From Hofstenia miamia (taxonomy: Eukaryota; Xenacoelomorpha; Acoela; Hofsteniidae), in contig CABFPE010000197.1 in assembly GCA_900660155.1 (NCBI GenBank), forward strand, positions 245,568 through 309,567: 64,000 nt of DNA, in the 5' to 3' direction. The number at the start of each line of letters is the position of its first letter. Within the stretch, counting starts at the first letter, position 1. This document shows positions 35,853 through 48,405 of the stretch, piece by piece. Both the position numbers and the translations under genes were made by a program. A model generated the notes under the pieces. The model saw only the letters and a program-made list of their open reading frames with translations. It was not told where the DNA came from and searched no databases.

Positions 35853-37525
35853 ATGCCCATTGAGCAAGATAATCCCGGAAAAGCTCTTTGCGATTTGCCG
35901 ATTAAAAATTCCCCTGTTACAACCTCAGATCAACCGTTGAAGAACAATAAGTTCTGCAGCGAATGTAAGAACTGTCTTGAAAAATTTAATACCTCGATGG
36001 ATCGCTGTGATAAGTGCGCATATTTGTTTTGCCCAGATTGCCTTGTTAAGCATGATGAAGTTATGAAAAAATGTATGATCAACCCTCTAAGATTATCTGT
36101 AACAATGAACATGGTGATGAATTGGAGTTATTTTGCTCAGAACCCAGTTGCAATATTTTAATCAGTAGACTTTGCTTAATTAGATATCACAGAAGTCACA
36201 CATTTCTGGCGATTCCCAATAAGTCAAAGCAATGCTTAGATGATCTCACAAATTCAAAACACGTATATAAAGACAAAATGCAGGAAATTACTAAAATAAT
36301 TTCCAGACTAAAATGTAAAAAGGTTGGTTTTGAAAATGAAATGCTTTCTATGCAAGCATTGCTTAAAGGTCGACAAGATAGGATACTAGAAATTCTGAAT
36401 AATATATTTGAAACCCAATGTAAGAAATTGACTGAAAGCTGTGCTGATGTGATTAACGATCTTGATAAGAAAATTAAGAACTTGGAAAAGATTCAAGCAG
36501 ATTTACACAATTTTGAACAGTTATATCTTCACTTACCACCCAATGCATCTCACCACATTATCGAAGTCAATGAATCTAAGAAGAAATTTACCAAATTTGA
36601 CATTAACAATTACTTTGTTGAATACAAAAAAATAGGTATAAATCCTGCAATTATGAAGACACGTAATATTCAAGAAATGTTGGCAAATTTAATTGGAAAT
36701 ACTTACATAGGCATAAATGGAAATAACTTGATTGAGGACGAAGATGCATACGTTGTCTCCATTGCGTACTCAACTGATGAATTTGTAGAAGATGTTTGCT
36801 ATAATGCTAAACTTGAAAATCTCGTTGTTTTAACTCGATCAACTTCGTTATATAAGGTGCTAAAAATTTCTAAAAATAAAATAGTAAATCAATTTGAATT
36901 TCCGCTAAATCACCAAATTCCTTTGGAGGCTCATATTGCGTTATTGTCTAATGGCTCCACTCTCTTCCTATGTCAAAATGAATTCAGGCTGCTATCAGAC
37001 GATATGAAGCCTTTGGAGAGAATGCCTACATCACTTTCAGAATTTAAAAATGACCTTAAAATTTGTTCAAGTCCATGTATGACGAAAATCTATGCATATA
37101 TTTATAGGCCTGATTTTTTTGACTCTATTATTATGCATGATCCTATTACAAATTCTACAACTAAGGAGCAGATTACCTTGAGAAGAAAGCCTGTCAGTAT
37201 GACAGTTCATGAAAACTTAGTATATATTGCACTTATTGGACATTCCCAGGACACTATACATTTTTGTTCTTTTAATTCGGGAACATTTGATCATGATTAC
37301 AAGAAAGAAAGGAGTTCTTACCATTCTGGATGCTTTCTCTCTGAAAACCTCTTTGCTGCATTTGACTTCAATCACTGTGAAATTGATATAATTAATTTTA
37401 TGACAAACGAAACTACTCGAAATATTAGAACTCTAATAACTGGTGTAAAAAGTGATCTTAGGCTTTACAATCAATCAGCAGATGCAATTCAAATTCTTTG
37501 TTTATTTCAGTCCGCTTTGAGATAA
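35853..37525 (+). CDS. TRIM-like protein (two B-boxes, coiled coil, propeller-like C-terminus), frameshifted
   Basis: The exon opens after a GTGTTGCAG acceptor at 35790; the first in-frame ATG is 35853, giving MPIEQDNPGK. B-box 1 has C35/C38, C52/C55, C60/C63 and H67, including DRCDKCAYLFCPDCLVKH. The frame then shifts: at a run of six A (36066-36071) one base is missing relative to the continuing frame, which starts YDQPSKIICNNEHGDELELF. B-box 2 follows (C-x3-H, FCSEPSC, then RLCLIRYHRSHTF), but the expected cysteine two before L-C-L-I is a serine (I-S-R-L-C). A coiled coil covers roughly the next 110 residues (MQEITKIISRLKCKK onward). The last 250 residues are beta-rich, like the propeller ends of TRIM proteins. 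No RING is seen. It ends at TGA 37523-37525. The rest of the coding region is fully open, so a sequencing error or a very young pseudogene is likely. Confidence 0.8.
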
Positions 37526-40500
37526 CTCATAAAATTTATAGAGCGGTTTTTTAATTCAACATTAAGCAGTGTCGCTGAAAGGATTTGGAGCCTTAGTTCT
37601 TCATATCTACTGATAAGTTGTGAAACTTTTTAATATTCCACTTTGTAAGAGCCAATTTTATTTAATATAATTTTTGTTTGTAAATATTCCAAAAATGAGA
37701 TTTAAAAATTCTATGTAATACAAACTAGCATTTTAACATTAATATATAATAGAAGTAATTATATTATTAACCTCAGTGCCAAACCAGGAGAATAAGCATG
37801 GGAATTTGAGGATATTCCCTTTCAGGTATTCAATATTAATATTTTTCGGTTCATACAATAATCGCAACCAAAATAATTTAAAAACTTTGGCATTTTGACT
37901 ATTTCAGGAGGGCTTTACAGGGTCCTCGAAGAGATCTTCCTATTATAAAATCCTGGAAATCTAATTGTTTTTATTGAAGCAGTTCTATTTAGTTAGAACT
38001 TCTTTGCTATGGTTATACATAAGTATGAGTAATTCAAATATAGTTGATTTTTTAGAAGTTAAGTTATCTAAACGCAGGGTCGAAAGGGCTTGCAGTACTT
38101 TGAAGTACTGCTTTAAGAAACTAGCATTATGATTATGAATACTATTATTTTTTCACTTTCTGACATTCAATACGCCTGAGTATGCTTAGTGTCACATGTT
38201 ATTTATTGAATTGTTCTAAAAAACGTTTTCTTTTGAAAAACATTTAAATGAATGCGTCATTTACAGCATAATACGGAGATCGAAAATGAGTTGCAAGGCT
38301 TTAAGGTTTACTATTTTCTTATTGTGGGTAGGAAAGGAATTGAATTCTATGTCTAACTCTCATAGAGGCTCTGAGTAGCTTTGATGGACTATTTTAGAAG
38401 CACTGAATAAATAAGGTTCTAGACCCCAGCTTAGAGCACTCTAAGTGCCTTAACATTTTTACTGAACTGCTTGAACAATTTAAGTGTATTGGTCAGGCAA
38501 TAATCTACTTCAAGGGTGTTCAGCAAGGGTTGTTTTTGCAAAATTGGCAGTGAAATTTTGATATGCTCTGTAATAGTAAAATATGTGGAATAAGTTATAA
38601 ATCGTTGTCAGTAATACCAACATTCGCAATTCTCACCTAATATTGCAATACTAACATAAATTGATATCTATGGTAACGTTTTTATATGGTTTCCATAGAC
38701 ATGCAATCAAAAGATTAAATTATAAGCACTTTATTTAAAATGTTAATTAAAATGCAAGAAATAACTACTCTTTATTGTTTCTATTTATGTAAAGGCTAGC
38801 CAAAAACTTTTCAGGCCTGTCATGTGGAAAATCAGAGTTCGCGACAATAGTGCCGCACACCAAGACTAGGTATTTCTTAGATGGAAAATGAAGAGACCAC
38901 CTCATTAGCATTTGCATTTCGATTTCAGAGATTTTAGCATTTCATGAGATGAAAACGTTTAGCCATCAAAAATTGAAAAATTCTAAATTTATGCATAAAT
39001 TTATAACAATTTCGATAATTTTATTGTCTTATTTGGTAAATTTTGCGAAAGTGAAGCTATAACCATGAGTGGTGCTTGGATTTACGTAGTTGTTGTAAGA
39101 TGCACACTTATTTGCTAACAAAATGCAAACACGTTACGGGAGGTTTACCATTCCTCAAGGGGGTTCAACCCCCTAACAGTCAAGTCCAATGGCCGCGTTT
39201 AAGCATAAAATCATATGGCACACTCACCCAGAAGATAAAAATATGCCTAGATCTAGGAACATCCTTTTAATTTTTAATAACTTGTTGATAACTAATATAG
39301 CAGTTACAATTGTAATGTAAAATAAAGTCATTTGAGAGGTTGGGGTATATTCAATTTATTTACCGGACATTACAAGCCGCCTGGTGTCATTTTGAAAAGA
39401 CAAACCGTTTACCCACATTTACGAAATATTTTTCTCCAAGAATATTAGACAATATGGAAATCGTGAGGCATGGACACATTTATTGGTGAATGTATTTGAA
39501 TGCAATGCTGAAGTTTTGTATAAAGTATATAACTGAGCATAAATTATTTGCAAATATTAACAAATTTTCATTGAAAATTCCAATTATTTAAAAAATTTTA
39601 AATTCTCAACGAATTTTTGTTAATGATCTCGCCACAACATCCTCTCAACACGTCACCGCTCCACCCTTCCCAGCCCTACGTATATTTGCAAAACCCTCCA
39701 AACTTTACAAGTGTCAACAAAATAGGAATACCAATATATTTTAAACTAGACAATGACCAGCTAGGATAAATTCTGTTAGACCCAGTTTATAATTAATAGC
39801 AACTGTATCAGATATTTTTCTGTTGGAACACAATCTAGGTAGCCATATTTCCAGTGCTCGATTTTCACGGCAGATTTTTTAAATGATTAAGCCAAATTAC
39901 TGAAGGTAATTGGTCGTAGCTGAAAAACGTCATTCAATCAAAATCTGACAGGAATACGCAAATTTCTCCCTATTTCTCCCTAAATTGTAGTGTCGACATG
40001 GTGTCATTTAAGCCAATGAATGTACATATTTAAAATCCGGCAAAAAATTGGATAGGTCACAAATAATTCTGAATTTCATTTCTTCAGAATTTGAAATAAC
40101 AAAGAATGTGCAACCGTAAGGGAATAGGAGAGTTTTACACACAATTTACACAACAGCAAAAGTCGGTTGTCACACAACAGATTTATGAATTTATTATTAA
40201 AATATCCATAAAAAGAGGTTCAAACTTTCTAAATGATTGGTCATTATTCTTGCAACAAATTTAGTATTCAATTTGATTTTTGCACATTCAATGTCAGGAC
40301 CAGAATTATATGTACGGAACGGGACTTGCAGGAACGTAGTGCCATCTTATGAGGGTGAGGCGGGGACATTGGCTGAAAAACTGAACATGAGATAGGATCG
40401 AGACAAAAAATGTGTGATCACGCAGCTCTCTATTTTCAATATAATCATAATAAGCAAAACTGGTCATTAGACATTGCCTTTAAATGAATTCGATTATTTA

Positions 40501-41297
40501 GTGTTTATAGTTATGCAATAGCTAAAACTAAGGAGCGTTTTTGAAAAATACAAAAAGTATTTTACATCAGCAATTTTTCTTGAAGGATATTGTAAGTTTG
40601 GATTCTTATTAATAACTCATGGGATTTCCATAGCATAACAGAATTAATGCGTCTACTAGTATTCGTAATAAATTTGAAAATAAAGTACATAATGTAATGA
40701 CTAGATTTCTTTCATCAAATGATAAATTAAAAATTTAGGACACTGCATTTTTATGCCATCCACAACATGTGATCTCTACACAAAGCGAAACATGTATGTA
40801 CACTAATAATTATTTAAAATTACGGCTTGGTAGGCCAATGTTTTCTGATGAAAGAATATTCATCATTTTTCTTCCATGAAAAGGGCAGTCTATCTAAAAG
40901 TCAATAAAAAATGTTACTTAAATATACTCAAGCATTAAAATAGCATTTGTTGAGTGATTTTCCATTTGAGTTTCTGCGATGGTTTATCTTGAGAGGACTC
41001 TAGACAAACATAGCCCAGTAAAATAATCCTGTCCTTCTCAGAGGACATGAGCTTATATATAGCAAAACATATTAGTAAAACAACATTGAAATGCACTGAA
41101 ATATTTGCTTAGGTTAAGTGTAGAAAATTTCGTTCATTTTTGATTTTGGTTTACTATTCTGGCAATTTTCGCGATACAGAAATAAATAAATATTATGAGT
41201 ACAAACGATAAAAATTTTGTAACATAAAATTTTAGTTCATTTCAAATTGCATGGTACTGAGCAATTATAAAATTAAGCTCTAATAAATACTCTGAAT
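37526..41297. other. gene-free stretch
   Basis: No exon is supported. A small perfect palindrome AGGGGGTTCAACCCCCT is at about 39158-39174. A less AT-rich patch lies at 39640-39700. Short frames here have no coding character. Confidence 0.4.
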
Positions 41298-41370
41298 TAT
41301 ATATATATATATATATATATAAATGGGTTTTGCAAAAAAAACGAAAGCTTTTTCCGTTTTTCAACAACGA

Positions 41371-42805
41371 AGAAATTCATTGTGGATCATTTCTATGCTA
41401 AATTAAACTATATTGACTTGGAATTGACACATCGTGAATCTGCTTAGCAAAGTTTGCAAGAACATTCGGTATTTTATTTGTTGAAATGGTGTTTTGAATA
41501 CTAGCAAACGAGCTATTAAAGCACTTAGCTTTCCATTCTCAATTCCTTTTGGTGATAGTAAATATTTGAGAAAGCCTTTCATTGAATTTTTTAGATTAAT
41601 TTTTTTTGTCATTAAGCTGAATCATACAACGTTTTTTCTAACTATAATGGGAATGCTACACTAACTATTTTTGTCCAGATTAAGCGACATCTAGGAGGGA
41701 TGATCAACTTTTCCTTTGGTATAATTTTCAAAACATTTACAAAGCACCGGTTATTATAACAATAGAAGATTTGTATAGTGATTCAAGCAGACTTCTTTTT
41801 GCCACTATTTCCTAAGATTAGATTTTTCTACTGCTATTATTTATGTTTATATATGTTTTTGTGTTATATATTTTGTAGATATGTTCTGCATTTCAAAAAT
41901 AGCCTTGAAGTTGCCGTTTAGCAGCTGCTTTAATAGTTTTTTTACATTGCTTCTTTTAATTCTGTATAAAAACAATGTTATTGTCTACTATCTAGTGGCG
42001 GACACAAGGGGGCATAATGGAATGTCCCTCGTAAGGTTTTCAAAACTAATTTTGATTGGCTATATCAAAACAATTTGGCAAAATATTAAATAATTTAAAA
42101 ACTCAATCTTTAAATACATTTTTAGAGTGTATCTATTCAGTATTTTCACATGATCAAGAATGTAAAATATCCAGCTTATACCTCTGTGCATATAGATGCA
42201 ATGTGGGAGCCTATCTATTCTATCTAAGCATTAAGTAAGAGAATATTGACGCTGTTAACAGCAAAATGAGTAGTATAAAACCGAGTGAAGTACGTAGCAC
42301 ATTTGACCTTTTGACCTTGGCGGGGATGTCTGGCGTGGGCATGATGTAATTGTGTACTTTGGCCGTCATTGGAATATATTCTCTTTTGTTATAATATTTG
42401 TTGGCAAACACATTTGATTGCAGTCTATTGTATAAAATGTAACCAATTTTTCTATAAGCAATTTTCGAATTCCCATGAAATAGAAATTGTTGTAATCTAT
42501 TGTTCAAAATGTAACATTTTTTATAGACATTAAATAAATAATTTTTAAAATAAATATAAATGCATGCTTCCGCAGATGCATACTTTCACCATACAGAGAA
42601 AACGAACATTTATAAATAATAAATTTATTCACTAAGAAAATATAAAATGCACTACAAAATGATAAAGTTCATCTACAGTTCAATGAACAATTATCATATT
42701 CGTCAATCGCAAACCTTCATGTTGGGATGGGAATGCTGTAGGAAACATACGCAAAGTGTAGTTGCACGTTATGAATTTCACACGGTAGTATCTAAATTAA
42801 TTATT
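41371..42805. repeat. tandem duplication, unit 1 (1435 bp)
   Basis: It starts AGAAATTCATTGTGGATCAT and ends CTAAATTAATTATT. Unit 2 follows immediately. The only difference I saw is one A (GGGAATGCTAC here, GGGATGCTAC there). The unit includes the roughly 80-bp repeat shared with 29040-29125 and the part related to 50350-51180. Frames inside it are not convincing genes. Confidence 0.95.
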
Positions 42806-44239
42806 AGAAATTCATTGTGGATCATTTCTATGCTAAATTAAACTATATTGACTTGGAATTGACACATCGTGAATCTGCTTAGCAAAGTTTGCAAGAACAT
42901 TCGGTATTTTATTTGTTGAAATGGTGTTTTGAATACTAGCAAACGAGCTATTAAAGCACTTAGCTTTCCATTCTCAATTCCTTTTGGTGATAGTAAATAT
43001 TTGAGAAAGCCTTTCATTGAATTTTTTAGATTAATTTTTTTTGTCATTAAGCTGAATCATACAACGTTTTTTCTAACTATAATGGGATGCTACACTAACT
43101 ATTTTTGTCCAGATTAAGCGACATCTAGGAGGGATGATCAACTTTTCCTTTGGTATAATTTTCAAAACATTTACAAAGCACCGGTTATTATAACAATAGA
43201 AGATTTGTATAGTGATTCAAGCAGACTTCTTTTTGCCACTATTTCCTAAGATTAGATTTTTCTACTGCTATTATTTATGTTTATATATGTTTTTGTGTTA
43301 TATATTTTGTAGATATGTTCTGCATTTCAAAAATAGCCTTGAAGTTGCCGTTTAGCAGCTGCTTTAATAGTTTTTTTACATTGCTTCTTTTAATTCTGTA
43401 TAAAAACAATGTTATTGTCTACTATCTAGTGGCGGACACAAGGGGGCATAATGGAATGTCCCTCGTAAGGTTTTCAAAACTAATTTTGATTGGCTATATC
43501 AAAACAATTTGGCAAAATATTAAATAATTTAAAAACTCAATCTTTAAATACATTTTTAGAGTGTATCTATTCAGTATTTTCACATGATCAAGAATGTAAA
43601 ATATCCAGCTTATACCTCTGTGCATATAGATGCAATGTGGGAGCCTATCTATTCTATCTAAGCATTAAGTAAGAGAATATTGACGCTGTTAACAGCAAAA
43701 TGAGTAGTATAAAACCGAGTGAAGTACGTAGCACATTTGACCTTTTGACCTTGGCGGGGATGTCTGGCGTGGGCATGATGTAATTGTGTACTTTGGCCGT
43801 CATTGGAATATATTCTCTTTTGTTATAATATTTGTTGGCAAACACATTTGATTGCAGTCTATTGTATAAAATGTAACCAATTTTTCTATAAGCAATTTTC
43901 GAATTCCCATGAAATAGAAATTGTTGTAATCTATTGTTCAAAATGTAACATTTTTTATAGACATTAAATAAATAATTTTTAAAATAAATATAAATGCATG
44001 CTTCCGCAGATGCATACTTTCACCATACAGAGAAAACGAACATTTATAAATAATAAATTTATTCACTAAGAAAATATAAAATGCACTACAAAATGATAAA
44101 GTTCATCTACAGTTCAATGAACAATTATCATATTCGTCAATCGCAAACCTTCATGTTGGGATGGGAATGCTGTAGGAAACATACGCAAAGTGTAGTTGCA
44201 CGTTATGAATTTCACACGGTAGTATCTAAATTAATTATT
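42806..44239. repeat. tandem duplication, unit 2 (1434 bp)
   Basis: A near-identical copy of 41371-42805 in the same orientation. Its right edge runs straight into the (ATT)n tail of the LINE at 44240. Such identity over 1.4 kb in an otherwise decayed neighbourhood means a very recent duplication or an assembly duplication. Confidence 0.95.
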
Positions 44240-44855
44240 ATTATTATTTTTATTATTAAATAGATTTATTACCTTAATACAGGTCTACAAATATATTAAA
44301 CAGTCAACAAAAGTCATTTATGGACTGATGAACTACAAGATGATTTGCATGGACAAACAAGATAGTGTGTGCATCTAATATCAATACTAAAAGTGTAATT
44401 GAGATGTAATCTGCAAAAATCTAGATTTTTTTGACAATGCTGTAATCGTCAAATAAGTTAATGTTTGTGTTTATATGAATAAAATTAGCCAAGCGAGTGA
44501 TGCGATTAAAATAGAAGTTAGCTGTCTTTGATTTCTTTATACGTGTTATTTGAAAGAGATTAAAATTTTTAGAACGTAATCCTGGGCGGTTTGGGTAATA
44601 TAAAGATAAATAATCCAAAGCATTGAGATCCAAGCGGTTTGTTAAAAGTTTGTTTAGATAAAGTAAATCATAAAATTGAAATAGTAGAGGAATTGGGAAT
44701 AAGTTGAGGTTAAGAAGTCTAATTTTATAGTTTCCGATATTTTGAATCTACTTAGTACATCGACGCTGTAAACGTTCTAATTTATCAACATCACCTGAGG
44801 ATGGAAACCAAATCTGAGATGCATACATGACAGAAGTCAGGATTAAATTAATTAA
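44240..44855 (-). mobile_element. LINE 3' fragment with target-site duplication
   Basis: The minus strand encodes ASQIWFPSSGDVDKLERLQR followed by R-C-T-K, then LNLNLFPIPLLFQFYDLLYL and later RTTR-type C-terminal sequence (YYPNRPGLRSKNFNLFQITR), ending in an (AAT)n tail at 44266-44240. This is the C-terminus after the reverse transcriptase in jockey/CR1-type LINEs. It sits in a sequence that is uninterrupted in the related copy at 50340-50370. TAAATTAATTA occurs on both sides as the probable target-site duplication. It is 5'-truncated. Confidence 0.85.
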
Positions 44856-45435
44856 TAAACAAGTCAAATGAAGTGATAGATCACAGTATAAAACACATGA
44901 AAATTAAAAGTTTAAAAAATTCAATTAAAAATGTGTATTAACAAACAAACGACGTTTCTATTTATGATAAACTATATATAATTAATTTAACATCGGACAG
45001 CAAACTCGCAGCAATTCATTAAAATAAAATTGATTACGTTTTAATAGAAATGTATGTAAAATTAACTAGAGATAGTATTGCAAAAAAGTGTTAAGAATCA
45101 AAACAATATCTGAGATTTAATTATAAAAATAGCTTACCAAAAAGTTTCAAATATTTATGGGTAGTTCTTTCATCAATGTGAAATTCCATTAATCCGCTCT
45201 ATGTATAAAGTTGCACTTCTTCACAGATAATGTCAACATTACATAATTTTATCTATTACCATTGTTAAAATGTCAAAATGTAACAATTTATAAAAACAGT
45301 ACAACCATGTAAAATTCCATTATACCGCTGTGTGTACAAAGTTGCCCTTCTTAACAGACAATGTTAACATTGCGTAATTTTTTATTTATATACCCTATTG
45401 TTCAAATGTGAAAATGTATCCAATCGTAAAGATTG
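44856..45435 (-). repeat. part of a diverged repeat, inverted copy at 49905-50345
   Basis: Read on the minus strand it aligns with 49905-50345 along its length, for example GTCCGATGTTAAATTAATTA, TTTGTTAATACACATTTTTA and TATTCAAATGTG-type segments. Inside it, 45165-45260 and 45295-45390 are two diverged tandem copies (ATGTGAAATTCCATTA... and ATGTAAAATTCCATTA...). It is non-coding. Confidence 0.75.
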
Positions 45436-45900
45436 TTATCTACCAAACATGAAATCCAAATCACTTTAAACATTATCACAATTAAATAAAACACTTTCAA
45501 ATCATATAAAACTAGATTTTTTTCATAGGTTGGAAAACAATCTCAATTATTATTACATGTTTTTCCCAATTTATACAATTATGTAAATGAAAGATGCTAC
45601 AAAACTAAAATGTTAATAAAGTAAAACGATTTATCAATCACCGTCTCTTGTACAAATGAAGTAAATATATTTTCAATACGTTTTTCTCGTTGAATTCAAG
45701 AATTAAATATTTGTAAAAATTATTGATATTATTTATATGGTCGTAAATTGGTTATTAATTCATGACATTTAAAAAATAACAAATAACCTATTTATTTTAC
45801 ATTTTAAAAAATTGTTTAAATTTAAATTTCATCAGTGTCTTTGATAATAAGAGTTAAATAAATACTACTATTATCATTGAAATGAATGAACTCACCATTT

Positions 45901-45973
45901 GATGTATGTAAGCTAATTGTAATTCTATCGTTGGATTAAAAGTCCAATGCTCTACCAACTGAGCATACAGGGC
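45901..45973 (-). pseudogene. tRNA-Lys(UUU) pseudogene
   Basis: On the minus strand GCCCTGTATGCTCAGTTGGT and AGAGCA give the acceptor start and D-arm with an intact A box. TTGGA-CTTTTAA-TCCAA gives a perfect anticodon stem with anticodon TTT. The T-arm (expected GGTTCAAATCC) and the 3' acceptor strand are gone. It is not functional as it stands. Confidence 0.75.
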
Positions 45974-46247
45974 TGGCAAATTCTTATTAAAATTGTTATT
46001 TAGAATTAGTCTAAACTTTTTTGGGAGGTAAATTTGAATTGATATCCGTGTTAGCAGTTTGAATTTTAATTTTTTTGCAATCGAATGTATACATTTTGAT
46101 AGAAAATACATGTTTTAAAATTTTACCGCAATGTTGTTGATTTTCAAGGAACAGTTGAAATGTTTCAAGTTCTCGGCCTACATTAGTTTTCAGCGCTTGA
46201 TTGTTGGATTGACGTTTTTCCTTTCTTTGAGTTTACATGGTTTTTTT

Positions 46248-46452
46248 CGAACGAAATTACTTGCCTTTTGGATATTTTTTTGCCTTTTCGAACAAAATTA
46301 CTTGCCTTTGGGATATTTTTTTGCCTTTTGGATTGAAGTTTTTTGCCTTTGGGATATTTTTTGGCCTTTTCAAACAAAATTACTTGCCTTTGGGATATTT
46401 TTTTGCCTTTTCGAACAAAATAACATGCCTTTGGGATATTTTTTTCCTTTTT
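46248..46452. repeat. 41-bp minisatellite, five units
   Basis: Five successive 41-base units on the pattern CGAACAAAATTACTTGCCTT plus TGGGATATTTTTTTGCCTTTT. Because 41 is not a multiple of three, all frames read through repeats, which explains the overlapping open frames here. They are not proteins. Confidence 0.95.
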
Positions 46453-47734
46453 ATGTTTTTGGCGAGAATTATAAACTTTTGGTAACTAAAAAACTATTCC
46501 GGAAAGATGATATTAAACTAGTAAATGGTTTTGCAAATTATATTGTGTTAAATTTTTGTAAATAGTTTAGAAAAATAAATATAGTTTTCACATCTTTCTA
46601 CATGTATATACTAGTTAAAAGTAAAACTAAAATATACTTTCCGCTTATTGAGTAGTATAAATTATTTTAAAATTTATACATTACACCTTTTTATTTTCTG
46701 AAGTTAGTACATCTATATTAAAAAGCATTATTTCGTATAAATGAAGTCGGTTATGTTTAATTTTTAAATTGAAAATGAATATCAAAGATATATAAAATAT
46801 ATTTAAGCATACGTATAGTACTCAAAACAATTAATCTATTTAATATATATTTGTAATTATTTATAAAATTATAAAAACACAACAGCAATCATTAAATGAT
46901 TTAAACTATATTTTGTAAATTAGGTATTAAAACAACTTAGGATGATTTTCTGAATACGAAATAGCGTGATATATTTATAAATATAGAAATAAATAGCATA
47001 AATTACAATTATCAAAAATGCATAAAATGAAATAAATATTTCTTCAAGGCGCTTTTGCTCATTGTATTCAAATATAAAATATGTATCTCGCAATATGCAA
47101 TTAGGAAAACGGATTTTAACTCAACTTTCCCATTAAATGTTTTAAAAACATATAGAGAATGAGAATGTTTGAAACAAAATCTGACCTTGTTAGAGTTTCT
47201 AAAGTATAGCATTAGAGAGAATGTCAATATATTTTGGATTTCCAAGCATTTTTCCAGGATTTGAGAGTCTAAAATATGTATTTTTATTTCTAAATTTAGC
47301 ATCAGATTTTGATGTATTGCTACGGGTTTTAATACATCTTACACGTTTCCTTTTGTTATGGTTTCATTAGTACATGTTTTAACACATTTGACAAATATTC
47401 GATTTGCATAGCGTTTCGACTTTGCATAACCTTCCACTTTACGTTTCTAATTCTATAGATCTTGAAATAGTATTCCAAAAAAACGCTAATAATCAAATAA
47501 TGTGAAAGAAGAAATTGACCTTAGATTTTTTTATGTTTTAAGTTTTGTTTTTTGGATTTATTTTCTCTACGATGCTTTCAGATTGATGTGTGATTAGAAA
47601 TAATTCTCCTTTACAAAATTGATTTTCAACAAGTCTAATACAAATTTTTGTTAGCAAAGATATTAAATGTGTAAAAACATTATGAAATGTTCTATTATTT
47701 TGTAATCACATGAAACAAAGTTATGTATGAATGT

Positions 47735-47826
47735 ACTGAAAAACTCTGCAGAGAAACATTTTTATGTTAATGAAAATCAATAAACGTGATAAATAATTTA
47801 ACACAAAATTTTATAAATGAAATTTA
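47735..47826. repeat. left arm of an inverted repeat around the second N gap
   Basis: From AATGTACTGAAAAACTCTGC to GAAATTTAA it is the reverse complement of 48753-48846 with about one mismatch. The arms are about 0.9 kb apart. The right arm starts at the last N of the gap, so the repeat may be longer than seen. Confidence 0.9.
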
Positions 47827-48405
47827 AGTGAAGCCACAAGTTCCATCATTAATACAAAATGACTATGACAAGTAGGTTTCCAAAGGAAAATCTGTCACAA
47901 AAAATTTTTGCTGAAATTGCTAAAAAGCGTTTTCTATATTTGTTAACAATTGATGGACGGGGGATAATTCAAGAGTCATAGTCCTTGTGATTAATTCATG
48001 AATAATGAGGGCGTGTTGCCAAAAAGATGGGGATATTCACACATTACATCAATCTATGAATAATTTAGAGTGTATGTGCGTACGTGTTAGAGAATTCGTA
48101 TATATATGATAGCAACCTTAATGAATAATGTATACTGACATTATATCTTGTGCAAATGTAAAATTTTAAACAAAAGACATTGTGGTTTTCCACTGTTGGA
48201 AAAACTAGTATATTGAAATAATCATGTATTTATTGTTAAAGAACTTGTTATGCACACTAGTACTAGTATGTTTGCTGAATAATACACAGCGGTATTACAT
48301 TTCAGTAATTCTTGTTATTACCAAGAAATTGCTTTATATTTAACCAATTCTATAATGTATGTATATATTCAGAGTGTTGTTTTTTGATATATATATATAT
48401 ATATA

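Noticed and set aside
39158-39174. Perfect palindrome AGGGGGTTCAACCCCCT, considered as a tRNA T-arm
   Set aside because: No D-arm, anticodon arm or acceptor stem is found around it; a short palindrome can arise by chance.
42220-42507. 95-residue minus-strand frame with a hydrophobic end, present twice
   Set aside because: It appears twice only because of the tandem duplication, and it is not kept as a frame in the diverged copy at 50.7-51.2 kb.
46131-46565. 144-residue plus-strand frame and antisense companion
   Set aside because: Translation of a 41-bp minisatellite; open in several frames by repetition.
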